A DNA stretch of 64,000 nt from Phlebiopsis flavidoalba (Eukaryota > Basidiomycota > Agaricomycetes > Polyporales > Phanerochaetaceae): contig JAOCPU010000002.1 of NCBI GenBank assembly GCA_035772785.1, positions 1,116,001-1,180,000 on the forward strand, read 5' to 3'. Within the stretch, counting starts at the first letter, position 1; each line of letters begins with the position of its first letter. The position numbers and the translations under genes are program-made. Shown here one piece after another: positions 21,774-33,130 of the stretch. A model generated the notes under the pieces. That model saw nothing but the letters and a program-made list of their open reading frames with translations. It did not search any database and was not told where the DNA came from.

Positions 21774-22570
21774 TCACTTGCGGTGAAGGCCCTGAATAAG
21801 TTGAATCTGAAGGGCATGTCAGCGACCACCAGACGACCATAATGGGCAAGCATACCTCATCGTTCGACAGCGTACGGAGCTCTCCCGGAGCGGCGACCTT
21901 GCCAAAGACTGCGCTCGCGACGATGTCTGCGGTCTTGGTGACAATGTTGCTGGTCGACAGCCAGTAGCGGACCTCCTGTGGGATCACTTCGATGACGGCC
22001 ACTCGCGGGTCGTTTTGGTCGCCCTTGTGGATGCCGTCTCCCAGATCGCCGAACCATGCAGCAGTCCTACGTCAATGATATGTTTTAACGCAGACAAGTG
22101 AAGCAAAGCGGTATTAGCTCACATGGAATTCCAGTGTTTCGCTATGAGTTCCTTGTCCTGGCTCACCCGGGCAATGCCACTGTAACGACGAAGCCCAGTG
22201 CGTCGTCTTCTCGTCGTAGAGAACGCGACGTTGACATGTGCGTCGTTTTCGATCTCTTCGAATTTGTGGCGACGCCCTGTTGGCGATGAAACACCAGCGT
22301 TACCTGTTGTAGGTCGCATCGCAATGGCTACGCAAATCGGTAAGTAAAAAAGGTACGAGGTAGATCCTGTTTCAGGCGTACTCACGACCAGCCGGGGCCA
22401 TGGCACGCGCATGCATATGTCCGTCCTTGGAACGGGATGTGAGCATGCCGGTCTTGACTTTGCTGACAATGATGTGTGGAGGCCTTCACAACGCCCTTCT
22501 CCTGCGGAGTGAGGTTGTTGTTCTGGCCTTGGCGGAGTAAGGGTCAGAGTTCTTTTTGTTGGTAGATCAT
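21774..22570 (-). CDS. BLI-3-like FMN-binding split-barrel protein
   Basis: Small pyridoxamine-phosphate-oxidase-like flavin protein, related to Neurospora blue-light-induced BLI-3 and bacterial general stress protein 26. The start region reads STNKKNSDPYSAKA after one extra base in the first codons. It is followed by KVKTGMLTS, GHMHARAMAPAG, HKFEEIENDAHVNVAF, YSGIARVSQDKELIAKHWNS, AVIEVIPQEVRYWLSTSNIV, ADIVASAVFGKVAAPGELRT and the terminal exon IQLIQGLHRK, stop at 21,774. The last intron (about 21,798-21,857) is clear. In Neurospora the homologue is light-regulated; nothing in this promoter proves that here. Several frame breaks, as elsewhere. Confidence 0.88.
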
Positions 22571-23508
22571 GATGAGGTGGGAGTGATGTTTAGTTGCTGG
22601 AGACGGCGCAGGCAGGGCGAGTGGTATATATACTGGAGTCTACAGGAGAAACGTGATCTGGGAAGAGTGGTGCCCGGCTAGCGTTCGTGACATCATATCC
22701 TCCTGCAAAGGCATCACGCACAGATTCGCGTCACGAACTCAAGCATAACGATCGCACCTTTGCGCCCCCGCGCATCTCCACTACGCCCACACGACGCTGA
22801 GAATGCCTAAATTCTGTGGATGCGCAGCGCATCACGAGTACTGTATAAACGTCTTGGTTCCAGGAGCAGAGAGCTTATGGTGGTTTATTGAGTTGCTGTA
22901 GATATAATTTAGAAGGGGTTCCAGCCTCAACGACTTGAAGTTGGTCTACTTCTTGGGTGCGACAAGACCGGATTTGAATTTGATAGTATAGCACATGCTT
23001 GGCTCTCCGTCTATAATTAAGACCTTGCGAAAAAGTTCCAAGTATACGCCCACGAGAACTTGTATATCTCATTCCCTCTTTGAAGTCGCTCTATTTATAT
23101 ATTAAAGTTTATCACTGGGAGCCGGCACGTAATACTTAGAAAGGGATGTCTTGCAGTTAGTCGGGGTCGCAAGTGCCGAAGTTTCGTCGTCACACTCCTG
23201 AGAACGACTTTGCATGTGGCGTGGATTGTCATGTCTCTCGGACGATGCCAACCTCGAACCAGACGAGGCCGCGCACCGATAACGAGAAGCCCGTACCGGA
23301 CTGTTGAATCTGTTTTTTCTGCGACAGGAATATTTTCAATTTCTTTGTCTATCGCGCTTCATGAATATTTCACGTTATCGCAACATGGGTTCAGAGTTCC
23401 TGATCGCGTACCGAACTCAATATGGACCTAGGACGCCGTGTGGTGCACGGCCCCGATGCTATTTGACCTCAACTACGATGACTCTCCCATCTCTTGACAC
23501 CTGCAGTC
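22571..23508. other. Intergenic region, divergent promoters
   Basis: About 940 bases between the divergent BLI-3-like gene and the aminotransferase. No coding similarity is seen. An AT-rich stretch (ctatttatatattaaag near 23,090) and a purine-poor leader near the aminotransferase start are the only notable compositional features. Confidence 0.4.
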
Positions 23509-25215
23509 ATGTACTGCCTCAGCCCGCCTGGCGCGTCGCATCCCTAAGGCCACCCATGCCTTAAAGTACGTGCACTGTATCATGATTTAAGCCCCCAAAT
23601 TGACCTACCGGATGTTCACAGCGCCCATCGGTCGATGGCAACTCAGAGCTACGCTTCGCTCGTCGACTTTTTGGCAAGAAGCATGTCACCAATGGGCTCG
23701 GACGCCAGGTCGAAGGCGTAATGACCAAGGGAGAGGGCTCGTATGTTTACTTTTGGGCGATGGCAGGCGCATGTTGGATTTCACCACTGGCATTGGTGTC
23801 ACTGGTTTGGGTATGTCGACCATCACTCTACCGTTGTGACTCATACTCAGCTATTCCATGAAGGACACTGCCACCCCAAGGTCAGTGCTGGCAGCTGCTC
23901 AGCAATGCATGGAGATTGTTCATAGCCAGGTACGTTTGTAAACGGTCTCAGTACAACCCCCTGGCTAACAAACTTCTCACAGTGTAGTTTGGCGTTCAAC
24001 GAGCCTTACCTGCGCTTGATTTGAGCGGTTACTCCCTATTATGCCCGACCCCTCACTGGACTCGTTCTTCTTCTGGAATTCCGGTTCCGAGGCTATTGAG
24101 GCTGCTATCAAGACAGCTAGGACAGTCACTGGCAAGCAGAACATCATTGCGATGCAGGGTGGCTACCATGGACGCACGTATGGTGCTATGGCTGTTACCA
24201 AGAGCAAGACTGTTTACAGCGAGGGCTTCCACCCATTAATGGTTTGTCATATTTGACAAGTATTAAGAAAATGTCTGACGTTCTGTTCATTTAGCCTGGC
24301 GTGTTCTCGATTCCCTACCCGTACTGGCACCAACTCGGCGTCGACCCATCCACCGACCCGTCGACAATCGCGTCTATGTGCCTCAACCAACTCAACCTCG
24401 TCCTTCTCCAACAATCTGCACCGCGCGACACTGCCGCAATCCTCATCGAGCCGCTTCTTGGTGAAGGCGGCTACGTCCAAGCACCACCCGAGTTCCTGCA
24501 CGGCGTGCGCGAGCTGTGCGACAAGCATGGCATTCTGCTCATCATCGACGAGGTACAAAGCGGTTTCGGACGCACGGGCAAGATGTTTCAACATCGAGTA
24601 TTCCGGCGTCCGTCCCGACATCATGACCTGCGCCAAGGGCCTCGCGAACGGCTTCCCGCTGTGCCGGTGTCGTGAGTCGTAAGGAGCTCACGGACAAGTT
24701 GAAGCCTGGCTCCATGGGTGGGACGTACGCAGGTAAACGCAGTCGCGTGCGCGGCTGCCGTTGCTGTCGCCGATGCGTTCAAGGAGGAGAACATTCTCGA
24801 GAATGTTCAGGCTCGGTAGGTTTCCTGTCTCATAGAGCGATACGCTTGAAATACTCCAAACACTTGATTTCACAGCTCGACAGAGCTTTTCTCTGCGTTG
24901 AACGCGCTCAAGGCCAAGCCTGAGCTTTCGAACACGATTCTCGACGTGCGTGGCCAAGGGCTCATGGTCGCCGTCGAGTTTGCCTCGCCGACTGGTGTGG
25001 GCGCGTACGACACGTTCGTCAACCCATCCGTCCCCGAAAAACTTGCGACCCCCGCGTCGCAAAACGCTGCATCGAAAAGGGCATGTTGATATCTTACCAC
25101 CAGCGTGTACGAAGTCATCCGGTTCATCCCCCCACTCAACGTCTCGAAGGAGGACATGGCCAAGGGTGTCCAAATTTTCACTGAGGCGGTTGAGGAAGTC
25201 GTCAGGGAGGGTTGA
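23509..25215 (+). CDS. Class-III PLP-dependent aminotransferase (GABA aminotransferase-like)
   Basis: Moves an omega-amino group (4-aminobutyrate, ornithine or similar) to a 2-oxo acid. The start ATG at 23,509 opens a basic presequence-like [18 protein letters not shown] after ignoring one T, suggesting mitochondrial targeting (inference). Domains in order: [107 protein letters not shown]; the PLP lysine in [12 protein letters not shown] (codon 24,635-24,637); [49 protein letters not shown]. It ends EEVVREG, stop at 25,213. About full length for the family (around 470 residues). Exact substrate not decidable from sequence. Confidence 0.92.
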
Positions 25216-26122
25216 GTTACCAGGGCCGCAACAGGACACGATCAAAAGAACAATGTATACTTGTATCTCTAGTAATTTCTACCCACAGCTTCTGGGAACC
25301 TCCACATGTTTTGAGGAGGTCTATTCAGGTGAGTGCCCGCACACACTGTTGCATCGACCCCTCCGGCTACTACTCGACCATGTGTGATCTGCACCCTTAC
25401 TAGCCCGTCTGGATGGCACTTTCGGGTGTCGAGCATGAAGGACAGGGTCTTTCGTGGTGCAAAAGCAGTCCCGCAAGGGGCGATAGCTCAAGGGGCCGTC
25501 TAGCCGTTACATCATCCTGGCTGGGCGGCGGGTTAGATGAGAGACCGACATGTTCTTCGCCTTGTAACTCTCCTGGTCGTTAATCTTAGTTTTTCATTTA
25601 CTTCATGTATAATACATGCGTACCCACACATCGTGTGAGGGCACACGACAACCTCTGTTAGCCCGTGGTAGCTCAGCTATCGTTTCGTGCAGGCAGGACA
25701 CTCCAACGGGTAGGAAAGATGGCCCCTTCGTAAACCTTGGGGCGATTTGAACTGACCTGCACATTCGAAGTGTAGCATATGTACAGCCCTGAGCGATTGA
25801 ATCCTCTAGTTGACCCGTAGAGAGCTCATGAACGTCTCAGACTGTCGAAGGTACTTGTCACGGTGTCTCGGGGTCCGCAGGGCGTTTACATTCTCAGGCT
25901 AGAGTATGATCGGACCCGGGAGTGCGCTCCGCTCGTGGCTTCGCTCTGGTTCATTCGAGCCCTCGTTGTTGCCGTTGAGGTTATCAGCAACAGCTGCATA
26001 ATCAACCAGTACGATGAGCTAAATATTCTAACTATTACCATCTAATCTTTTTTAGCCATTACTAGCCCGCCCAAAAACGATCAACCTTCCGTGCACGCAT
26101 CTCCCCCCACACCTACTAGCGA
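25216..26122. other. Intergenic region
   Basis: About 900 bases between the aminotransferase and the first BTB gene. I see no protein family, tRNA or repeat. A tRNA A-box-like tagctcag at 25,669 has no matching B-box or acceptor pairing. Confidence 0.4.
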
Positions 26123-27116
26123 ATGACAAAGCGTACGGCCGGCAGACCCTCAGGGTCTGTTAATGTAAAAAGAAATCCCGCACGTACGTACTTCACGGAT
26201 CTCTACGTGAAAGTACGTGTTTCTCACGATATTGCAGTCTTCATTTATCGACTCGTCCTCAGGTAGAAGATACATTGTTCAAAGTCCACAGAGAGACATT
26301 TGAACAGGGGCAAATTGGGACGTCCGAGCACACCCTTTTCTCGCGCGAAGTCTCATCGTCCACTGGTGGAAAAAGCGACGAAAATCCTTTGGTTCTTGAA
26401 GGTATCACAGTTCGTGAGATGGAAGACTTCCTCGGAGAGGTATACCCCTCGTGAGTGTTGACCCACGTTGAACTTTGCTGCTCTAACATCTATGCATGGC
26501 TCTTCCCGGCGAAGATTATCCCAAGAAGGCAAAGAGCCCGAACCCTCCGCAGTGGCCATTGAGCGCTGGCGCTCCGTACTCAAGCTGTCCAAGATGTGGA
26601 GCTTCGGGAATTTCGCTAAGAAAAGCGAAGACAAGCTTAGATTGCTCACCGTTGACGATCCTATTGCTAGACTGGAGCTGTATACTGACTTCGACTTGGA
26701 CGTCGAGGAATGGTTTGTGTCCCCCCTTACCAGCCTTGTCATGATGAACCGTGAACCTACAATCGAGGAGGGAGGGAAACTGGGTATGGAGGCCGTGATG
26801 AGAGTGTGTACGCTGAGGGGGAGAAGTTAACAGCAAGCGCAGCCCCAGACTCATGAATGAGGGTAACATAAAAGCGAAGATCCGAGATCTGTGGGACATT
26901 CCTCAACCACCCCTCATACCTTCCTTTGCATTACCATTATCACTACCATTTCGACCGAAGCGTCAGGGTCCAAGACTACCTGGGAGACGAGTAATGGGGT
27001 CCCTAGCTCTGATTATCATGTCGTTGAAGTCTCTTAAGTGTGTAGCTAACACCCCTGATCTTGCCCAAACCCTCCCCACTGCTCAACTTCCCTGTCTGTT
27101 TCCTTCATGCATGTAG
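26123..27116 (+). CDS. BTB/POZ-domain protein, tandem copy 1
   Basis: Agaricomycete-type BTB/POZ protein; BTB domains mediate dimerisation and often bind cullin-3, but the partner here is unknown. Exon 1 (ATG 26,123) encodes RTYFTDLYVK; after a GT-AG intron (about 26,212-26,262) comes VEDTLFKVHRETFEQG, the typical first BTB strands and helix. Then follow PLVLEGITVREMEDFLGEVY, RWRSVLKLSKMWSFGNFAKK, LELYTDFDLDVEEWFVSPLT and KIRDLWDIPQPP. A hydrophobic tail GSLALIIMSL near 27,000-27,030 suggests a C-terminal membrane anchor. The end at 27,116 is tentative because of frame breaks. Paralogue of the gene at 28,072, with the same order of blocks. Confidence 0.8.
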
Positions 27117-28071
27117 TAACTTAAGGTTGCTCGCAATTGACAGTGGTGCTAACGAGAAGCTAACGCTGTCAGTAGATTGAACGCCGAGCCATCTTCAGTT
27201 TCACGAAAATCACCGTGCATGTTTTGGGTTTGATGAACCTATCATGAAGCAACCTTCGCGTCTATTGGCTAATTCTGAGAAGTAAGTACTGAGCTGTATT
27301 GAGAAGTCCATCCAAACCTTCGTGGCGTAGGCGTCTAGCGCCAGGCATGTGTTCGATGATGACACTTGCAGTTCATTTGCAGTGAGGAGTGTTCCAATAT
27401 TTAGCTTCCGGATAAGGCGCAGATATATGACAACAGTACAGGCATATCACATATAGAAGAGTCCCAGACTGTGGTCACGGTAGCTGTTGATGCCACAGCC
27501 TGCTGAAGAGGAGGCTTGGGGAGGCTTCAGCCTTCAAGTTGGGGTCGTTTCGCGATATGTCGGACCCCGAAGACCCTGACTCAATACATATTTAACGACG
27601 GGCGTTTGAGAGCTTCCATAACCCCCCAACATTCTGCTCACTGGTCAGACACTGTAGACCAAAGACGACACTGAGCCTCAAGGCAAAGCAGCAAGTGCGC
27701 AGTTGGGCCACATTACAGAATTGTTGAGTAAGAAACACGCACCAGAGCCAGCGTAAGAGCATTACTACATCGTTGTAGCAGCCCATAAGTACTAAGTAAG
27801 TAAGCAGAGGGCGACCTATGAACCATTCGAGAATCCAATATCATAACTGCTATGCTGCTCATCGGGGTCCTTGTCGCGGTTTTGAAGCCAGACCCCTGGA
27901 ACTGCAGTTAGCACATTTTGCAGCGGGCTGCCTCAGAACCCCTACCTTGTCCGCGACTCCGTACCGTGAGCGACAACCGGATCACTCAAGACAAGACTGG
28001 AAAGAGCGATAGTACACACATATTTACACTCAGTGACAGCCACTCATCTTTCAACCGTCTCATCCATCCCA
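27117..28071. other. Intergenic between BTB paralogues
   Basis: About 950 bases with no recognisable coding sequence, RNA gene or repeat; presumably the 3' flank of copy 1 and the promoter of copy 2. Confidence 0.4.
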
Positions 28072-28985
28072 ATGGCTCACCATGCGGTGAATATCGCCTC
28101 CGTCGAAACAGGAGGGTATGAAGAGGTCATCGAGTTTCTACTTTTTAGACTTATACATAAAGGTACGAGTGTTTCTTGATATATTATCATGACTTTGGCT
28201 CAACGGCAAGTTTGTAGATAGCAGACACATTATTCAAAGTAAATAGGCGGGACTTCGAGAATGGTTCAGAGGTGTTTGCCCATATGTACGACCTTCCCGC
28301 CGGCGAGAAATCTCCCGAAGGAGAGACCGCTGAAGCTCCTTTGGTGCTCGAAGGTATCACAACTGCCGAAATGGAGGATTTTCTCAGAGTACTTTACCCT
28401 CCGTAAGTTTGCTCCCCGTTAAACCTCTGTTTCGGGCTCTGACCATGGTCCTTCAACGAAAAAGGTTACACCGTGAGGTTCACGGTGGCATAGAAACCAC
28501 AAGTGTATACATCGCCCGCTGGCGCTCAGTCCTAAAGTTGGCCAAGATGTGGGGCTTCGAAGACATAACCAAGGAGAGTTTGAGCAATCTCCTCTCGCTC
28601 ACGTCCGACGACTACTTTACCAGGCTGCAGCTCTACACTGACTTCGGCCTCGACCCGGAGACGTGGTTTGTCCCTGCGCTCCGCCGGCCTCATCATGACA
28701 TCAGGCAATCTTACCGTCGAGGAGGGCGAGCAGCTGGGGCATGGCTGCCGCGATCAAGGTGGCCACGCTCAAGGGCGAACACAATCTCACACGAAACATA
28801 GATCGCCTGTACAAGAGGATCAGGGAGTTTTGGGACCTCCCTCCACAAACCACCGCACATCATCACACCTTTCCCTTTCAAACGGAAAATCATCGTCCGC
28901 GACTAAAGCCGTTGGAGTTGCTACGCACTCCTTGAGTGTTATTGCTGCGCTCATCCTCGGCGTAGCTTTGATGGTGCTTGGATAA
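28072..28985 (+). CDS. BTB/POZ-domain protein, tandem copy 2
   Basis: Starts MAHHAVNIASVETGGYEEVI at 28,072. After an extra T near 28,136 the exon continues EFYFLDLYIK and, past an intron, IADTLFKVNRRDFENGSEVF and AHMYDLPAGEKSPEGETAEA. Next are PLVLEGITTAEMEDFLRVLY, RWRSVLKLAKMWGFEDITKE, LQLYTDFGLDPETWFVPALR, NLTVEEGEQLGMAAAIKVAT and LYKRIREFWDLPP. It ends with a hydrophobic segment SVIAALILGVALMVLG just before the stop at 28,983. The tail would anchor the protein in a membrane with the BTB domain in the cytosol (inference). Block-by-block similarity to the upstream gene shows a local duplication; the two are clearly diverged, so it is not recent. Confidence 0.85.
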
Positions 28986-30358
28986 TGCAGACGAAGACTG
29001 CGTACCACTGTCACTCTATGTGCAGAAGCTCGGCGTATAAACGTCGTCACACAGTTGTATCCTTGTGTTTTTAATCATCTACCACCATGTTGTTATAATA
29101 TATAGCCATACGTATCATGTCTACGTGGCTTTCGCTTCGAAAACGGTTGAGACAATGCTTTATGGTAGTCGGCGAGTAAAACTTGCAATCGCCCACCATT
29201 ACTCCAGTGGTGACCCATCCAGGAAGGGAAGCCCGACACGATACCTATCGTCTGCCACGAAACGAATGCATGGAAGCTATAATTGTCGTAATTGAGCGTG
29301 ACCTAATGGTTGACAGTGATACGTTGTGATTACTTGGTGGGTGAACGCAATGATAACACGAGGTGACGAGCGCGCACGTGGCGCGGCCGCCACGCCGAGC
29401 CACTTGCAAAAACGCAGCGGGACCGAGCTCGGATCTGCACGGTGCACGATCGAGGTCTATCGGGTCGACGAAAGATCACGATTTAAGCTTCGTATCCAGG
29501 GAGGCGACGCGCAGGCCGCGGAGGACAGGCGGGAGCGCGTCACACGAGCCTGTTTATCTTGGGGCGTTACGCGGACACCGCGACGGCGCGAGGCAAGATA
29601 ATGGACGTACGCACGAGCGCCGCTTATCGTGGCGCGTGCGCTGGCCCTGGCCAGGGACTCGGGGGACGGTCTTCTAGAGGCCGCGCAGGGCAATCAGCGA
29701 GGTCGCCCACCGGGGCGGTCGCGTGTGACGGGGTCGTCGACGCGGTTGGCCGATTAGGTGTCGTCTGCGAGAGAGTTTGAGATCCTGGATCTGGGTAAGG
29801 GACGCAAGCGCGTACCGTGGTGTACATATCTTGCACTTCCGTCAATGCGCATGTCTAGCTCTGCAGTCAACTCGGCCAGACGGGCCTTGCTGTTCTTGCC
29901 CCTTTGTCTTTAGGTGTTTCTCGACTGTGCGAGCAACTTGCGACTTGCGCTTGTCAGCGTTGTTTTGTGCCCTGTACACGCTTCTTGTTACGATTCTGTG
30001 CCTTGATCGCCATTTCGCTCGAGCAAGCTCAGGCCCTGGTCGGCATCTAAGGTGAAGGAGAGTTCAGGTCGAGATGAGTGCTCTCAGAAAAGACGGTCGC
30101 ACCAAAAATGATGGGGGCACGCCTCGATCACATCTCGTTCCCATCGGGATCAGATCGGGGCTGCCCGATGCAACGCCGAACCACGTTGCCCTCACGCTCG
30201 CGCGAGCTTTGCCTGCCCTCGCACACACTCACGCACAACACACCCCAGGCGCGGTGCACGCCAGCAGCCCCTTCTTCCCCCCTCTGCATGCCAGCACCCC
30301 ATCACTAGCACACAGGCCTCACTTATTTTCCGACTTATCCGCGCCACTTGCTGCCGGC
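28986..30358. other. Intergenic, GC-rich in the middle
   Basis: About 1.4 kb between BTB copy 2 and the signal peptide peptidase. 29,340-29,760 is strikingly GC- and CG-rich. Several open frames exist on both strands but they are Arg/Ala-rich shadows without family resemblance. No RNA gene seen. Confidence 0.4.
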
Positions 30359-31963
30359 ATGGCCGAATACGACTGGGGACTTGCTGAGCGTCCTACGCCG
30401 GGCTCCTCTCGCTCGCCACGTTCTCCATTTACACAGGGTCGTTTGGCTCGCTCCCGGTATGTCCGTTTATCGCGATCGGGACAGCTCACCGCTAATCTCT
30501 GGTTGCTTGATAGCCCCCTAAGAAGAAGGCCAGGGACGACGACAAGGTGCAAGACGCTGAGGAGGACGAGGAGCCTGAAGAGCAGCCTGAACGGCTGTCC
30601 TCCGAGGACGCCCTGGCTGTTCCCCGTGGTAATACGCTAGATTAGATCTCGTGATCTGAACTTAACCTTGTGTCATGTCAGTTTGGATCAGTGTGCTGCT
30701 TTTCGGTCTATACGTCATAGTGAAGTACTTCGGCAAGGAATGGATCAATTGGATCCTCCAGTGGTACTTTACGATCGCAGGTGTAGGTAGTGGCAGCAAG
30801 GTATGTCTAGATTATCTGTCACGACTTGAGATCATCTTCATGCATGTCTTTCAGGCTTTTGTGTCGCTAGTACGATGGGGGCTAGGTCCTGCTCGCTGGA
30901 AGCAATTCGACCTCTTGAGGATTGACATATCCAAGAGCTCCAAGAGCTCCAAGCGTATGTACACACTTTCGAAATATACGGCCTATTGACTGAATCATAT
31001 GCAGAATTAGCCTACGGTGTCTATGCGAACACCTACAACTCTACATGATACCCTTTGGCGCGCTCCCTTCTCTCATCTACAAACTTTGGACCCAGCCGTG
31101 TGCGCGCAAATCTGCCCTGCTCACTGACATACTCAGCACTTTCATTTTCCTACAATGCGCTAATCCTCCTCACACTCGACTCGTTCAAGACGGGCTGTAT
31201 ATTGCTTTCGGCGGCCTCTTCTTGTATGACATTTGGTGGGACCATCTTTGGCACCGAAGTGGTCAGTTTCTGTCCCCCTGTTGTGCTCGACGAGGCTTCC
31301 CTGTCTAACTCATGCCCGAACAGATGGTTCAAGGTTGCGACGAACCTCGACGTCCCGATCAAGCTCCTTTGGGCAAAATCTCTCACGTTCGCGACGGAGC
31401 GCAGAAGGCTTCACGATGCTCGGGCTCGGTGACATTGTCGTCCCCGGGCATGTTTGTGTCGCTAGCATTGCGCTTCAACGACCAGCATCGTCCTGCGCTG
31501 CGAGTCGTGGACAAACGGGAAGCTATAGCAAGCCGTATTTTCTATGCGTGGCTCTCTTTGCGTACGTCGCGGGTCTCGCGACGACCATGACGGTGATGCA
31601 TGTGTTTCAAAGCAGCACAACCCGCCGCTCTTATATTTGGAGGTATGGTAGTTTCTATAAATGTAAAACGGATTCTCTTTACTAACATAGACTATTTCTC
31701 AGCCCCGCTTGCATACCTCTCTTTTGTCATCACTGCATAGTCGTCCGTGGCGAGTTAACTGAGGCCTGGAAATGGAACGACTCGTCGGACGAGCACCCTG
31801 ACCTCAAACCGACCACCAGCCGCCGCTCGTCGCACGAGCCATCATCCCCATCCCGCAATTACGCTCAGAATCGACCACAAACGGTTTTCGGTGGGCCTGA
31901 CGACGTGCGGGAAAGCGCGCTGCGGCGCAGGAGAAGGCGGATGCGAGCAGCGCGATGAGCTGA
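30359..31963 (+). CDS. Signal peptide peptidase (intramembrane aspartyl protease, SPP/H13 type)
   Basis: Cleaves signal peptides and tail-anchored proteins within the ER membrane. Start MAEYDWGL at 30,359, then the first membrane helix YAGLLSLATFSIYTGSFGSL. A charged linker PKKKARDDDKVQDAEEDEEP and a helix WISVLLFGLYVIVKYFGKEW follow, then SYNALILLTLDSFKTGCILL. Catalytic Asp 1 is in LFLYDIWW (GAC 31,228-31,230); catalytic Asp 2 is in MLGLGDIVVPG (GLGD codons 31,422-31,433), preceded by KLLWAKSLTFATE. The PAL motif region reads QPAAL, with one extra residue and an intron directly after. The hydrophilic tail RGELTEAWKWNDSSDEHPDL ends SSAMS, stop at 31,961. About seven introns; many one-base breaks. 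The ER-retention-like KKXX tail of some homologues is absent. Confidence 0.92.
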
Positions 31964-33102
31964 GAAGGGGGGTCTCATCCATCTGTGTTGCTGTGTCTAT
32001 ATTGCATAATATACAACCGTGCTATCGTCTATCAGGCCTGGGACGGGTGTGCACCGCGCTTTTCGCTGTCAGATCGTCGTGTGGTTTTGCAGACACCGCG
32101 CTGGTGCGCGCCCAGATGCTTCTGCTAGGTGTCCTCCAATGGGGTCGGTCCGCACGCCGCTTCGCCATTAAAGACACGGCGGGCGGCGGCGGTCGTCGAC
32201 GTCTGAATCGCACCGCCGCAAGACGCAGGCGGCAGGCCCCCGCGCACTGTAGGGTGATTCCAATGCCAGACGTTCTGTCGCTGCGCGATGCCTCAGTCCT
32301 GTCGCTTCGGAGAGAGAGAGCTGTCTAGGCCTATGTATAGAGAGTAGGACGCCCACGGCGTGATCGTTGCACTGAGTCGAGGTGTTGCGCATGGCCGCCT
32401 GCGCAGCTGCGGAGCCTTCCAGATGCGGGCGTGCCGTAGCGAGTGCCCCCCACGAAAAAGGAGGCTGGAACTCAACGCGGTCCACGCTCATGGTCTTTGG
32501 CCCGCCCTTATCGCGCCCCACCCACGGCGACTTCATACGTGTGCTCATTTTACCTTGCCTTTTCGTCCGACTACGATCGTGGACTCTAATTGTGACGCAA
32601 TCGCAGGAAGATCAAGGGACGAATGCATGGGCGGACACGCCCGCGGGATTTATAATTATTGGTGTACCGCACCGGCGAACAGTCGGGGAGCCCGTGTGTG
32701 TGGCACACTCCAACAGCCCACCCGCACCGAACGATCACCACGGCACACAGGAAGAGGAACCTAGACACGCGGTTGCCAAGACACACCAATTAAAGAAAAA
32801 TACTCAAATCAAGCAAAAAAGAAAACGGGGCGCGAGAAAAATACACGAATCGTCGTTAGCAGCTCTCGTCATCGCTCACGATCACGCCACACCGCCTGAC
32901 GACGACCGGCCGTCCCGAAGCGGGACGGGGCCCGGGTGGCGATGCCGTCACAGGGCAGCAGCCGCACTCGTCTACAATTCTGCCTCAACAGCCACGCGCG
33001 CATTCCAGGGTGTGGCTGCACTGCACGCTCTGAACTGGAGCGTCTTGTCGCTGCCAAGGCACGCGGGTGCGAGCCTCGTGCTGGCGGAATGGAAGGCCAG
33101 CG

Positions 33103-33130
33103 GTCGTCGTCGTCGAGTCGTCGTCGTCGG
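33103..33130. repeat. CGT trinucleotide microsatellite
   Basis: Two interrupted runs of gtc/cgt triplets (ggtcgtcgtcgtcgagtcg followed by tcgtcgtcgg) in non-coding GC-rich sequence. Confidence 0.8.

Noticed and set aside
25662..25760. Possible tRNA (gtggtagctcag resembles an A box)
   Set aside because: No B box ggttcgaat at the right distance and no acceptor-stem pairing.
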